From the NCBI RefSeq assembly GCF_007970665.1, contig NZ_CP042430.1:1488001-1552000 (forward strand): DNA of 64,000 nucleotides. Reading direction: 5' to 3'. A program made the translations under genes and the position numbers. The notes below the pieces were generated by a model. It searched no databases. It was not told where the DNA came from and was given only the letters and a program-made list of their open reading frames with translations. Shown one piece after another: positions 24,768 through 33,411 of this stretch. Position 1 is the stretch's first letter; the number at the start of each line of letters is the position of its first letter. Origin of the DNA: Baekduia soli (lineage in GTDB: Bacteria > Actinomycetota > Thermoleophilia > Solirubrobacterales > Solirubrobacteraceae).

Positions 24768-24992
24768 CTAGGGGCGGTAGGTCTGGCCCCACATGCGGCG
24801 GCTGGCGTCGTCGATCGCCGTGCCGACGTCGCGCGGCACCTGACGGCGCTGGCGGCGCAGGCGCCGGCGATCGGACAGGCGCTGGGGGATGCGGTCGATG
24901 CGCCGCCGCAGCGTCGGCTCCAGGCAGTGCTCGGCGCGGACCGCGGCGCGGTCCTGCCACGAGCGCAGAACGAGATCCATCCAGGCGGCCAT
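24768..24992 (-). CDS. small basic hypothetical protein
   Basis: A 74-residue protein, very rich in Arg (RRRIDRIPQRLSDRRRLRRQ), starting MAAWMDLVLRSWQDRAAVRA. AAGGG four bases before ATG 24992 is a possible ribosome binding site; a longer form from 25037 adds 15 residues. No family recognised. It could be a small nucleic-acid-binding protein or a chance frame; coding signal is only moderate. Confidence 0.42.
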   Translation of the reverse strand: MAAWMDLVLRSWQDRAAVRAEHCLEPTLRRRIDRIPQRLSDRRRLRRQRRQVPRDVGTAIDDASRRMWGQTYRP

Positions 24993-25067
24993 CGAACCCT
25001 TGCCGACGGTACTCCGGTGCGGCGCGGCGGGCAACACCCTGCCGCGACTCGCGGGGTCCCCGGTCGG

Positions 25068-25367
25068 CTAGACGGCGCCGGCGGGCGGGACGGCGGCGGC
25101 GGCCGGGGAGAGCTCGCCGTCCTCGGGGAGCTCGGGGATGGCGATGACCACGTGGTGGCGGGAGACTGCGAGGAACTCGTGGTGGGTGCCCGGGCCCTCG
25201 TGGCCCACGAGCTCGACGGTGACGTCGGTCAGCGGGATGAAGTCGCGCTCCGACGCGTTCAGGACGTCGGAGACGCGGCTGCGGTAGCCGTCGCGCGCGA
25301 GCGTCAGCGTGCCGGCGATCCGGTGTCGGGGGGTCTCGAGGTACACGCGTTCCTGACGGGTCTGCAT
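25068..25367 (-). CDS. conserved small hypothetical protein (DUF6812-like)
   Basis: A 99-residue soluble protein beginning MQTRQERVYLETPRHRIAGT and continuing LTLARDGYRSRVSDVLNASE, RDFIPLTDVTVEL and FLAVSRHHVVIAIP. The pattern of a small beta-barrel-like strand set matches a family I recall in Thermoleophilia and other actinobacteria as a domain of unknown function. The last ~20 residues are Ala/Pro-rich. ATG 25367 is preferred over GTG 25376. It lies 75 bp downstream of the basic protein's possible upstream start and is divergent from the J-domain gene, so one regulatory gap serves both. Confidence 0.65.
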   Translation of the reverse strand: MQTRQERVYLETPRHRIAGTLTLARDGYRSRVSDVLNASERDFIPLTDVTVELVGHEGPGTHHEFLAVSRHHVVIAIPELPEDGELSPAAAAVPPAGAV

Positions 25368-25480
25368 CACCAGCACGGCATCGGCACGCCCGCGACCGGG
25401 CTTGAGCGCTCCGTGTCCGGCCGCAGCCGCGGCAGGCCGACCGGGCGCGCCGCAACGCGTGCCTTCGCGAGAATGCGGGG

Positions 25481-26158
25481 GTGGATCCGCACGCCGTCCT
25501 CGGCCTCGACCCCGGTGCGACGGCGCGCGACGTCCAGCGCGCCTACCGGGACCTGGCCAAGCGCTTCCACCCCGACCACGCCGGCGAGGGCGCGGGCGAG
25601 CTGATGATGTCGATCAACGCCGCCTACGACCTGCTTCGCGACCAGCTCGTCGAGGGCGCCGAGCCCGGGCCGCACCCCACGGCGCCCGACCCCGCCTTGG
25701 CGCCGGCCGCCGACCCCGAGCTGCAGGGCGCGTGGCTGGCGCCCGGCGTGCGGCGCGTCCTGGCCCGCGAGCTGCTGGCCGCGCTGGAGCCGGGCGAGCT
25801 GGTCGAGGAGGTCGTGCTCACGGCGACCGCCGACAGCCACGACGTCCAGCTCGTCGTCACCGATCATCGGCTGCTCTGGCTGCGCGACGACGCGATCATG
25901 GGCCGGGTGCGCTCCCTGCGCCTGCGGGAGATCACCGAGGTCGAGGCGCGGGCGGGCGGGCGCTTCCGCAGCGCCGGGCACCTGCGCCTGCGCACGGCCG
26001 ACGGGCGGCGCATGCGGTTCTTCGAGCTGCGCCCCGACGTCCTCTCGCGGATCGCGGCCGCGATCGCCGCGCGTGATCGCCCCGCCGGGCGGGGTACGAC
26101 CTTCTCGACGCACCCAACGACCGAGAGGGAACGCCATGAGCGACGGAACGACCGATGA
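25481..26158 (+). CDS. J-domain protein with C-terminal PH-like domain
   Basis: A 225-residue protein. Residues 1-55 form a DnaJ domain (DPHAVLGLDPGATARDVQRA, then RFHPDHAG with the HPD motif that stimulates DnaK). No G/F region or zinc fingers follow, so it is not a classical DnaJ. Residues ~95-195 look like a bacterial PH-type fold (GELVEEVVLTATADSHDVQL, VVTDHRLLWLRDDAIMG, RRMRFFELRP). Start is GTG 25481. The last eight codons overlap the start of the CsbD-like gene, so the two may be expressed together in stress. Client unknown. Confidence 0.75.
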   Translation: MDPHAVLGLDPGATARDVQRAYRDLAKRFHPDHAGEGAGELMMSINAAYDLLRDQLVEGAEPGPHPTAPDPALAPAADPELQGAWLAPGVRRVLARELLAALEPGELVEEVVLTATADSHDVQLVVTDHRLLWLRDDAIMGRVRSLRLREITEVEARAGGRFRSAGHLRLRTADGRRMRFFELRPDVLSRIAAAIAARDRPAGRGTTFSTHPTTERERHERRNDR

Positions 26159-26309
26159 CCTGAAGGGCCGCGCCAAGGAGGCCGCCGGCGACCTGACCGG
26201 GGACCGCGACCTCAAGAACGAGGGCAAGGTCGACCGCGCCTCGGGCTCAGTCAAGGACAAGGTCGACGACACCGCCGACAAGGTCAAGGACCTGCTCCAC
26301 AAGGATTGA
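26136..26309 (+). CDS. CsbD-like stress protein
   Basis: A 57-residue, highly charged, Lys/Asp-rich protein. DDLKGRAKEAAGDLTGDRDL and KNEGKVDRASGSVKDKVDD are the tandem motifs of the CsbD family, general-stress proteins of unknown mechanism. ATG 26136 follows GAGAGGGAACGCC. The start lies 23 bp inside the J-domain gene, in another frame. A strong 9-bp hairpin follows. Confidence 0.9.
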   Translation: MSDGTTDDLKGRAKEAAGDLTGDRDLKNEGKVDRASGSVKDKVDDTADKVKDLLHKD

Positions 26310-26322
26310 ACCGGGCGGGGTC

Positions 26323-26344
26323 GCGGCGGCCGCGGGGCCGCCGC
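26323..26344 (+). terminator. hairpin after the CsbD-like gene
   Basis: GCGGCGGCC / GGCCGCCGC, a perfect 9-bp stem with a 4-nt loop, 13 bp after the stop. Confidence 0.6.
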
Positions 26345-26380
26345 GGCCCCTGCGGCGGGCATGCCGTACGCCGGCTGGTC

Positions 26381-26386
26381 TAGGCT
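26381..26386 (+). promoter_or_regulatory. -10 box of the HU gene
   Basis: TAGGCT lies 36 bases before the ATG. The leader contains CCAGGAG seven bases upstream of the start, unlike the leaderless genes nearby. Confidence 0.45.
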
Positions 26387-26422
26387 GCGCCCACTGTCTG
26401 CCGTCGATCCAGGAGCAACCGC

Positions 26423-26710
26423 ATGAACAAGACTGAGTTCGTAGAGGCCATCGCGAAGGAGAGCGGGCTCACGAACGCCGACGCCCGCAAGGCCATCGAG
26501 GCCGTCATCTCCACCGTCGAGAAGACCCTCAAGAAGGGTGATGAGATCGCGATCACCGGCTTCGGCAAGTTCTCCGTGTCCAAGCGCGCCGCCCGCACGG
26601 GCCGCAACCCGCAGACCGGCGAGGCGGTCAAGATCAAGGCCAGCAAGGCCCCGAAGTTCACCGCCGGCGCGGGTCTGAAGACCGCCGTCAACGGCGCCCG
26701 CAAGAAGTAG
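26423..26710 (+). CDS. hup: HU-family nucleoid protein
   Basis: A 95-residue HU/IHF-type histone-like protein that bends and compacts DNA. MNKTEFVEAIAKESGLTNA begins the dimerisation helices; GDEIAITGFGKFSVSKRAA, then GRNPQTGEAVKIKASKAPKF is the beta-arm with the RNPxTG motif that enters the minor groove. It ends in a short Lys-rich tail (GARKK), with none of the long Lys/Ala/Pro tail of mycobacterial HupB. A good CCAGGAG site and a strong terminator flank it, as expected for an abundant protein. Confidence 0.96.
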   Translation: MNKTEFVEAIAKESGLTNADARKAIEAVISTVEKTLKKGDEIAITGFGKFSVSKRAARTGRNPQTGEAVKIKASKAPKFTAGAGLKTAVNGARKK

Positions 26711-26717
26711 CTCGCCG

Positions 26718-26766
26718 CAGGAGGGGCGGGGGCCGCCGCCGTTCGCCGGCGCCCCCGCTGCTCCTG
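26718..26766 (+). terminator. long hairpin terminator of the HU gene
   Basis: GCGGGGGC (26726-26733) pairs with GCCCCCGC (26751-26758), flanked by an outer CAGGAG/CTCCTG pair (26718-26723, 26761-26766). It begins eight bases after the stop. Confidence 0.7.
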
Positions 26767-26985
26767 GCCCCGCCGCGCCCCGCGCGGCCTCCTCCGTCGC
26801 CCCGGCTCCGGCCGACCCCGGTCATCGCGGCCAGAGCTCACCGGCAGCTTGGTCTCCCCGTGCTTCTCGGGAGGTTCGGATTTGCGGCTTTCCGGGCATC
26901 TGGGTTAGGCTCGCGCCCGTGACCGCCGACGTTCATTCGACGAGCGGCGCGCATCCGGGGATCAGGGACGTAGGGGAGAACGGTC

Positions 26986-29961
26986 ATGGGTCGGAGGGTC
27001 TTCATCGTCGTCGTGGCGATCACCGCAGCGCTGGCGCTGCCCGTCGGGGCGGGCGCCACCGTCGGCATCACCAAGCTCGTCGCCCAGCCCATCGCGCCGG
27101 GCGGCACGTGCAGCACGACGCCCAGCGCGGTCGACGCGCCCGCGGGCGCCCACCGCGACGTCTGCGTCGCGATCGCGATCGACACCGCCTCCGACGACGT
27201 GCGCGACCTGACGATCTCGCTGCCCGCGGGCGTCGTGGGCGACCCGGGCGCGACGAGCAGCCGCTGCTCGGCGGCGGATTTCACCGCCGGCTCGTGCGCG
27301 GCGGCCACCCGCGTCGGCGACGTCGCCTCCGACGTCACGGCGTCGCTCTTCGGCATTCCGTTCGACCAGTCCATCACGGGCGAGGTCTACAACTTGGTCC
27401 CCGGCCCCGGCGAGCCCGCCCGGCTGGGCATCGCGCTGGACCAGGGCATCGGCGCGCTGGCGCCCGTGCGGCTCACGGTCCCGATCCGCGTGCGGGTCCC
27501 CGACGCGGGCCTGGACTCCGTGACGACGGGCATCCCGAACACGGCGCTCGGCGGCCCGCTGCACGTGCACACGCTCGTGCTCACGCTGTGGGGTGGCCAG
27601 AACCACCACGCCTCGCTGGCCAAGGCCTTCATGTCGCTGCCCACGCGCTGCGACGTCGACGCCGTCACCTCCGTGCGGCTGACGTCCGACGCGGGCGCCG
27701 TGTCGACGGCCTCGACCGCGTTCCGCCCCGACCGCTGCGCGGACGTGCCGTTCACCCCGAGCCTGGAGGTCGGGCCGGCCACCGCCCCGGCCGACACGCC
27801 GGGCGCCGCCTCGGCCAAGCTCATCCTCCCGACGACCGACACGGGCACCGGCGACGACGCCCGTCGCCAGGCCTACCTCAAGGACGTGGCCCTGCAGCTG
27901 CCCGCCGGGCTGGCCCTCAACCCGCCGCTGGCCAACGGCCTGGTCCCCTGCACGCCCGAGCAGTTCGCCAAGGACAGCGACTCGGCCCCGGGCTGCCCCG
28001 ACAACACGGTGATGGGCAGCGTGGCGTTCAAGACCCCCATCTTCCCCGGCGAGACGCTGGGCGGGAAGGTGTACTTCGGCCAGCCCCAGCCGGGGCGGCC
28101 GCTCGTCAACTACATCTCGGTCGAGGACCCCCGGCTGCGGATCAAGCTCGTCGGCTACGCCACCATCGACCCCGTCACGACCGCGGTCACCGCGCACTTC
28201 GAGGACCAGCCGCAGGTGCCGTTCGAGTCCTTCGAGTTCACCTACACCGACCCGGGCGACGGGCGCGCGGCGCTGACCTCGCCGGTCGCCTGCGGCGACT
28301 ACCCGGTGACCGCGGCGATGACGCCGTGGGGCGGCGGCGCCGTCCAGGCGCCCACCAAGACGTTCGCCGTCGTCGGCTGCCTGCCCCCGGCCTTCGCCCC
28401 GACGCTGGCCGCCGGCGTCGACACGACGCAGGCCGGCGCCGACGCCGCGGTCGATGTCCGGGTCGAGCGCCCCGACAAGAACCTGCGCCTGCAGCAGCTC
28501 TCCGTGTCGCTGCCGCCGGGCCTCACCGGCGACCTGACCGCCGTGCCGCCCTGCGCGGTCGCCGACGCCCGGGCCCAGCGCTGCCCCGACGCCTCGCAGG
28601 TCGGGACGGCCACCGTGAGCGTCGGCACCGGCCCCGCGCCGCTCGAGCTGCCCGGCAAGCTCTACCTGACGTCGGGCTTCGACGGCGCGCTGGCCGGGAT
28701 GGCGGTCGTCGTCGACAGCCGGCTGCCCGCCCTGGACCTCGGGCAGATCACCGTGATGCAGAAGCTCTCGCTGCGCCCCGACGACGCCGGCATCGACGTC
28801 GTCAGCGAGGACCTGCCCCAGCAGCTGCAGGGCATCCCGACCGTCTACCGCAGCATCGACCTGCGCCTGGACCGCAAGGGCTTCATGCGCAACGCCACCT
28901 CGTGCGCGCCGCAGACGCTGCGCGGCGCGTTCTCCGCCGTCGGGGGCGAGCTGACGGCCACCGCCGAGGCGCCGTACCAGGCGACGGGCTGCGATCGCCT
29001 GGCCTTCGCGCCGAAGATCGAGACGCGTGTCGGGTCGCCGGGCCAGGTCGGCCGGGGCAGGCACCCGCCGCTGCGCGTCGTGATCCGCCAGGCCCCCGGT
29101 GAGTCGGCGATGCGCAGCACGGTCGTGACGCTGCCCGCGCGCATCGGCGTCGACCTGCGCAACACCGGCGCCATCTGCACCGCCGACCAGTTCGCGTCGC
29201 GCACCTGCCCGGCGATCTCGCGGATCGGGACGGTCACGGCGCAGTCGCCGCTGCTGCCGGCCACGCTCTCGGGCGGGGCGTACCTCACCGCGCCCGCCAG
29301 GCCGGGGCTGCCCGACCTCGGGCTCGACCTCGGGATCGTCCGGCTGCGCGGCAGCGTCACGGTCGGCAAGCGCCTGACGACGACGTTCGCGGCGATCCCC
29401 GATGTCCCGCTGACCTCGCTGGCGCTCGACCTGGCCGGCGGCCCGAAGGGCGCGCTGGTCACCACGGTGGACCAGTGCGGCCGCGACCCCCAGTTCGGGC
29501 TGACGCTGGGCTCGCAGCCGGGCCGGCGCGTGAGCACGAACGTCTACGCCGAGCTCGTGGGGTGCGGCCCGCTCAGCGGCCTGGGCGAGCTGTACGGCGT
29601 CGCCCGCCACCGGCCGACGCTGCGCCTGAAGATGACCTCGACGAAGGCGCTGCGGCGGCTGACGGTGACGCTTCCCGCGGCCCTTCGCCCCGCCTCGGCG
29701 CGCAGCGTGCGCGCCCACGGGCGCCTGGTGATGGGCGGCCGGCGGCTGGCCGGCTCGGCGGTGCGCTACGCCAAGGGCCGCGTGACGTTCACCGCGCCGA
29801 AGGGCAAGAGCGCCAAGGCGCTGCAGATCACCCTGCCGCGCGGGGTGCTGCGCACGCGCCGGGCCATCCGGGCGGGCGCCACCGTCGCGTTCAGGGTCAC
29901 GGGCACCGCGACCGACGGCCGCACGGTGAGGGCCACGATCAAGGTGCACGCGGCGAAGTGA
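26986..29961 (+). CDS. large secreted four-repeat protein, unknown function
   Basis: A 991-residue exported protein. Residues 1-24 are a signal peptide (MGRRVFIVVVAITAALALPV, then GAGA). I see four tandem modules of ~150-200 residues starting near residues 73, 300, 504 and 711. Each opens with a strand ending LPAG/LPPG/LPAR, then a Cys, a CP/Cys pair with VG or IG a few residues later (CPDASQVGT, CPAISRIGT), then L-x-G-x-(V/A)Y strands (GKVYFGQP, GKLYLTSG, GGAYLTAP), and a later Cys. The pattern suggests a disulfide-tied beta-sandwich. The last ~130 residues are basic (residues ~865-991). TAGGCT at 26906-26911 may be its -10. No enzymatic motif seen; adhesin or wall protein is a guess. Confidence 0.75.
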   Translation: MGRRVFIVVVAITAALALPVGAGATVGITKLVAQPIAPGGTCSTTPSAVDAPAGAHRDVCVAIAIDTASDDVRDLTISLPAGVVGDPGATSSRCSAADFTAGSCAAATRVGDVASDVTASLFGIPFDQSITGEVYNLVPGPGEPARLGIALDQGIGALAPVRLTVPIRVRVPDAGLDSVTTGIPNTALGGPLHVHTLVLTLWGGQNHHASLAKAFMSLPTRCDVDAVTSVRLTSDAGAVSTASTAFRPDRCADVPFTPSLEVGPATAPADTPGAASAKLILPTTDTGTGDDARRQAYLKDVALQLPAGLALNPPLANGLVPCTPEQFAKDSDSAPGCPDNTVMGSVAFKTPIFPGETLGGKVYFGQPQPGRPLVNYISVEDPRLRIKLVGYATIDPVTTAVTAHFEDQPQVPFESFEFTYTDPGDGRAALTSPVACGDYPVTAAMTPWGGGAVQAPTKTFAVVGCLPPAFAPTLAAGVDTTQAGADAAVDVRVERPDKNLRLQQLSVSLPPGLTGDLTAVPPCAVADARAQRCPDASQVGTATVSVGTGPAPLELPGKLYLTSGFDGALAGMAVVVDSRLPALDLGQITVMQKLSLRPDDAGIDVVSEDLPQQLQGIPTVYRSIDLRLDRKGFMRNATSCAPQTLRGAFSAVGGELTATAEAPYQATGCDRLAFAPKIETRVGSPGQVGRGRHPPLRVVIRQAPGESAMRSTVVTLPARIGVDLRNTGAICTADQFASRTCPAISRIGTVTAQSPLLPATLSGGAYLTAPARPGLPDLGLDLGIVRLRGSVTVGKRLTTTFAAIPDVPLTSLALDLAGGPKGALVTTVDQCGRDPQFGLTLGSQPGRRVSTNVYAELVGCGPLSGLGELYGVARHRPTLRLKMTSTKALRRLTVTLPAALRPASARSVRAHGRLVMGGRRLAGSAVRYAKGRVTFTAPKGKSAKALQITLPRGVLRTRRAIRAGATVAFRVTGTATDGRTVRATIKVHAAK

Positions 29962-29997
29962 GCGCCGCGCGGCCCGCCGCGTTGTCATGATGCGCCG

Positions 29998-31221
29998 GTG
30001 AACTTCGAGCTCAGCGACCGGTGCAAGGACTACCAGGAGCGGCTGGGGGCGTTCATGGACGAGCACGTCTACCCGGCCGAGGCGGTCTACGAGGACCAGC
30101 TGCGCGCCGCGGGCGATCCCCATCACCACGCCCCGGTGATCGAGGAGCTCAAGGCCGAGGCGCGTCGCCGCGGCCTCTGGAACCTGTTCCACCCCCACGA
30201 GGAGTGGGGCCCGGGCCTGTCCAACGTCGAGTACGCGCCGCTGGCCGAGATCATGGGCCGCAGCATCCTCGGCCCGGAGGCCTGCAACTGCAACGCCCCG
30301 GACACCGGCAACATGGAGGTGTTGACGCTCTTCGGCACGCCGGAGATGCAGGACCGCTGGCTGCGCCCGCTGCTGGACGGCGACATCCGGTCGGCGTTCG
30401 CCATGACCGAGCCGGCCGTCGCCTCCTCCGACGCCACGAACATCGAGCTGCGCATCGAGCGCGACGGTGACGAGTACGTGCTCAACGGCCGCAAGTGGTG
30501 GACGACCAACGCCCTGCACGCCAACTGCAAGGTGCTCATCGTCATGGGCAAGACCGACCCCGGCGCGGCGCCCCACCAGCAGCAGTCGATGATCGTGGTG
30601 CCGCTCGACACGCCCGGCGTCACGGTCCTGCGCAACCTCCCGGTCTTCGGCTACGTGCACCCCGAGGGCCACGGCGAGGTCGACTTCAAGGACGTCCGCG
30701 TGCCCGTGGAGAACATCCTGGCCGGCGAGGGCCAGGGCTTCATGATCGCCCAGGCCCGGCTCGGCCCCGGCCGCATCCACCACTGCATGCGCACGATCGG
30801 CGCCGCCGAGCGTGCGTTGGAGCTCATGTGCAAGCGCGCCCAGGCGCGCGTGACGTTCGGCCAGCCCGTGTCCGAGCGCGCGAACATCCAGGACTGGATC
30901 GCCGAGGCGCGCATCGACCTCGAGATGCTCCGGCTGCTGACGATGAAGACCGCCTGGCTCATGGACACCGTCGGCAACCGCCACGCGCGCGTCGAGATCG
31001 CGGCGATCAAGGTCGCCGCCCCCGAGGTCGCGCTGCGGATCATCGACCGGGCGATCCAGGTGCACGGCGGCGGCGGCGTGACCGACGACTTCCCGCTGGC
31101 CGCGATGTACGCGCACGTGCGCACGCTCCGCCTGGCCGACGGCCCCGACGAGGTGCACAAGCGCACCATCGCCCGGACCGAGCTGCGCCGGTGGGCGCCC
31201 CGAGAGGGCGCCGGCGCCTAG
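29998..31221 (+). CDS. acyl-CoA dehydrogenase, ACAD10/11-like
   Basis: A 407-residue flavoprotein of the acyl-CoA dehydrogenase superfamily, oxidising acyl-CoA to enoyl-Co[19 protein letters not shown] and GRKWWTTNA are the FAD/substrate motifs; [20 protein letters not shown] and [16 protein letters not shown] near the C-terminus are typical of the ACAD10/ACAD11/FadE36 branch, where an aspartate stands at the usual catalytic glutamate place. Start is GTG 29998, six bases after a CATGAT box. No kinase-like partner is adjacent. A 12-bp terminator hairpin follows. Substrate chain length unknown. Confidence 0.88.
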   Translation: MNFELSDRCKDYQERLGAFMDEHVYPAEAVYEDQLRAAGDPHHHAPVIEELKAEARRRGLWNLFHPHEEWGPGLSNVEYAPLAEIMGRSILGPEACNCNAPDTGNMEVLTLFGTPEMQDRWLRPLLDGDIRSAFAMTEPAVASSDATNIELRIERDGDEYVLNGRKWWTTNALHANCKVLIVMGKTDPGAAPHQQQSMIVVPLDTPGVTVLRNLPVFGYVHPEGHGEVDFKDVRVPVENILAGEGQGFMIAQARLGPGRIHHCMRTIGAAERALELMCKRAQARVTFGQPVSERANIQDWIAEARIDLEMLRLLTMKTAWLMDTVGNRHARVEIAAIKVAAPEVALRIIDRAIQVHGGGGVTDDFPLAAMYAHVRTLRLADGPDEVHKRTIARTELRRWAPREGAGA

Positions 31222-31242
31222 CGGGGCCCCGTCAACGTCGAC

Positions 31243-31273
31243 GGGCCGGCGGCACGTGCAGTGCCACCGGCCC
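31243..31273 (+). terminator. hairpin after the ACAD10/11-like gene
   Basis: A 12-bp stem with one mismatch (GGGCCGGCGGCA at 31243-31254 with TGCCACCGGCCC at 31262-31273) and a 7-nt loop. The rest of the gap to 31485 shows nothing I can name. Confidence 0.7.
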
Positions 31274-31485
31274 GCCTGGAGAAGGACCAGCTCGCTTGGA
31301 CGCCTGAGCGACGGTGCGGACGCCGGAACCCTGTCCCGAGGAGACCGACGACTGGTCGCCTCCGAGCATGCCGGATGCGCCCGCCGGGCACGAGGGGGCC
31401 CGTGCGGCGGATCACCCGATCGGGCCAAGCGTGTCCGCTCACGGCAGCACGCACTCGGCCATGCGGGACGACGATGGGACGTGCG

Positions 31486-31491
31486 TAAGAT
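31486..31491 (+). promoter_or_regulatory. -10 box of the GNAT gene (leaderless)
   Basis: TAAGAT ends six bases before ATG 31498. Confidence 0.5.
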
Positions 31492-31497
31492 CGGGGC

Positions 31498-31803
31498 ATG
31501 GACCCAGCGGTGCGCGACAACCCCGGGTCGCAGCGCTACGAGATCACGGCCGACGGCGCCGTGGCCGGGTTCGCGCAGTACCGCCTGCGGCCCGGGCTCA
31601 TCGCGTTCATCCACACCGAGGTCGACGAGGCGATGACGGGCCGGGGCCTGGGGCGCACGCTCATCGCCTCCGCGCTGCAGGACGCGCGCGCCCGCTCGCT
31701 GGCCGTGCTGCCGTTCTGCCCGTTCGTCAGCGCCTACCTCCAGCGCCACCCCGACGACCAGGACCTGGTGCCCGAGGCCTACAGGAACGACTTCGGGCTG
31801 TGA
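31498..31803 (+). CDS. GNAT-like N-acetyltransferase (YjdJ type)
   Basis: A 101-residue mini-acetyltransferase of the GCN5-related family. FAQYRLRPGLIAFIHTEVDE gives the core strands; MTGRGLGRTLIASALQDA is the acetyl-CoA-binding loop (GxGxGxx type); LPFCPFVSAYLQRHPDDQDL is the family's conserved C-terminal CPF-YxxxHP block. It overlaps the MFS exporter start (GTGA), so the two are co-translated. Substrate unknown, perhaps a protein or small amine. Confidence 0.88.
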   Translation: MDPAVRDNPGSQRYEITADGAVAGFAQYRLRPGLIAFIHTEVDEAMTGRGLGRTLIASALQDARARSLAVLPFCPFVSAYLQRHPDDQDLVPEAYRNDFGL

Positions 31804-33410
31804 CCGCCAAGCGCCTCGCCCTGCTGGCGGCGATCATGGGCTCGTTCGTGGCGGGCCTGGACGCCAGCGCGGTCAACGTCGCGCTGCCCTCGATCTCCGC
31901 CGACCTCGGCGGCGGCCTGGCGGGCCAGCAGTGGGTGGCCAACGCCTACCTCCTGGCGCTGGGGTCGCTCATCCTCGTCGGCGGCTCGCTCGGCGACCTG
32001 CTGGGCGAGCGACGGATGTTCGTGCTCGGCGTGTCGGGCTTCGGGGTGGTCTCCGTCCTGTGCGCGGCCGCCCCGTCGATCGAGGTGCTCATCGCCTGCC
32101 GCGCGCTGCAGGGCGTGTTCGGCGCGCTGCTGACGCCGAGCTCGCTGGCCGTCATCGTGTCCGCGTTCCCGCAGCGCGAGCGCGGCGCCGCGATCGGGTC
32201 CTGGACGGCGTGGGCGGGCATCGCGACGGTCGTCGGGCCGCTGGCGGGCGGCTACCTCGTCGACGCCGCCTCCTGGCGCTGGATCTTCGCCATCAACGTG
32301 CCGTTCGTCGCCATCGCCGTGACGCTCGTGCTCCGGGCGGTGCCGGCGCGCGACCCGGGCCGGGCCCGCGTCCCGGTCGACTGGGCCGGCGCGGGGCTGT
32401 GCGTGCTCGGCCTCGCCGGCCCCGTGCTGGCGCTCATCCGCCAGCCGGCGTCGGGGTGGGGCGCGCCCGACGTGCTCATCCCGGGCCTGGCGGGGCTCGC
32501 GCTGCTCGGCGCCTTCCTGGCGTGGGAGGCGCGCGCCGAGCACCCCATGCTGCCGCTGTCGCTGTTTCGCCGGCGCAACTTCGCGGTCGGCAACGCGCAG
32601 ACGTTCGCCATGTACGGCGGGCTGGGCGCCACGTTCTTCTTCCTGGTGCTCTTCCTCCAGCAGGTCGCGGGCTACGCGGCGCTGCAGGCCGGCGTGGCGA
32701 CGCTGCCGACCACGATCATCATGTTCTCGCTGTCCAAGCGCGCCGGGCGACTGGCCGACCGCCACGGCCCGCGCCTGTTCATGGGCCTGGGGCCGATCGT
32801 CGCGGCGGCCGGCCTCGCGCTCATGCTCCGCCTCGACGCGGGGCTGGACTACTGGACCGACCTGTTCCCGGCGCTGCTGCTGTTCTCGCTCGGCCTGTCG
32901 GCGACCGTCGCGCCGCTCACCGCGACCGTGCTCGCCGACGCCGACGAGCGCAACGCGGGCATCGCCTCGGGGGTCAACAACGCGGTGGCGCGCGTGGCCG
33001 GCCTGCTCACCGTCGCCGCCCTGGGCGCGGTGGGCGCGGCGTCGTTCACGGCGTCCGTCGACCGCGGGCTCGACGGCCGCCGGCTCGATCCGCAGGCCCA
33101 GCGCGTCGTCCAGGAGGCCAAGCGGCGCACCCTGGCCCGCGCCGACACCGGCGCGCTCCCGGGGCCCGAAGGCGCGGCGGTGGCCTCCGCGGTCACGGAC
33201 GCGGCCGTGCACGCCTTTCGCCTGGGCATCGGGATCGCCGCCGGCCTGGTCGCGCTCGGCGGCCTGCTCGGCCTGGCCGGGATCGTCAACCCGCGCCGGG
33301 TCGTGCGCTGCGAGGACTGTCCCGGCGGCCAGCTCGCCGGCCAGCCCGCCGACGCCGCGCGCGACCCGCTGCCGGCCGTCGCCCTGCCCGCCCGCCCCCG
33401 GACCGCCTGA
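31800..33410 (+). CDS. MFS exporter of the DHA2 (EmrB/QacA) type, 14 TM
   Basis: A 536-residue major-facilitator drug:proton antiporter with about 14 hydrophobic helices. SFVAGLDASAVNVALPSISA (helix 1 with the D-x-x-x-V-N-V-A-L-P motif D1) and GDLLGERRMF (motif A) are diagnostic; PLAGGYLVDAASWRWIFAIN is motif C and its following region. The C-terminal ~40 residues are soluble and contain CEDCPGG, an unusual small Cys pair. Starts at GTG 31800 overlapping the GNAT stop, and ends two bases before the ligase-like gene. No regulator adjacent. Confidence 0.9.
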   Translation: MTAKRLALLAAIMGSFVAGLDASAVNVALPSISADLGGGLAGQQWVANAYLLALGSLILVGGSLGDLLGERRMFVLGVSGFGVVSVLCAAAPSIEVLIACRALQGVFGALLTPSSLAVIVSAFPQRERGAAIGSWTAWAGIATVVGPLAGGYLVDAASWRWIFAINVPFVAIAVTLVLRAVPARDPGRARVPVDWAGAGLCVLGLAGPVLALIRQPASGWGAPDVLIPGLAGLALLGAFLAWEARAEHPMLPLSLFRRRNFAVGNAQTFAMYGGLGATFFFLVLFLQQVAGYAALQAGVATLPTTIIMFSLSKRAGRLADRHGPRLFMGLGPIVAAAGLALMLRLDAGLDYWTDLFPALLLFSLGLSATVAPLTATVLADADERNAGIASGVNNAVARVAGLLTVAALGAVGAASFTASVDRGLDGRRLDPQAQRVVQEAKRRTLARADTGALPGPEGAAVASAVTDAAVHAFRLGIGIAAGLVALGGLLGLAGIVNPRRVVRCEDCPGGQLAGQPADAARDPLPAVALPARPRTA

Positions 33411-33411
33411 C

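Noticed and set aside
24584-24771. Small reading frame after tRNA-Ser ending GVLVPPGSGRATVTLTLVPD
   Set aside because: No good start or ribosome binding site. It may be a leftover of an older gene or chance.
24495-25067. tRNA-Ser as an integration site for a mobile element
   Set aside because: No integrase and no second copy of the tRNA 3' end was seen in the window.
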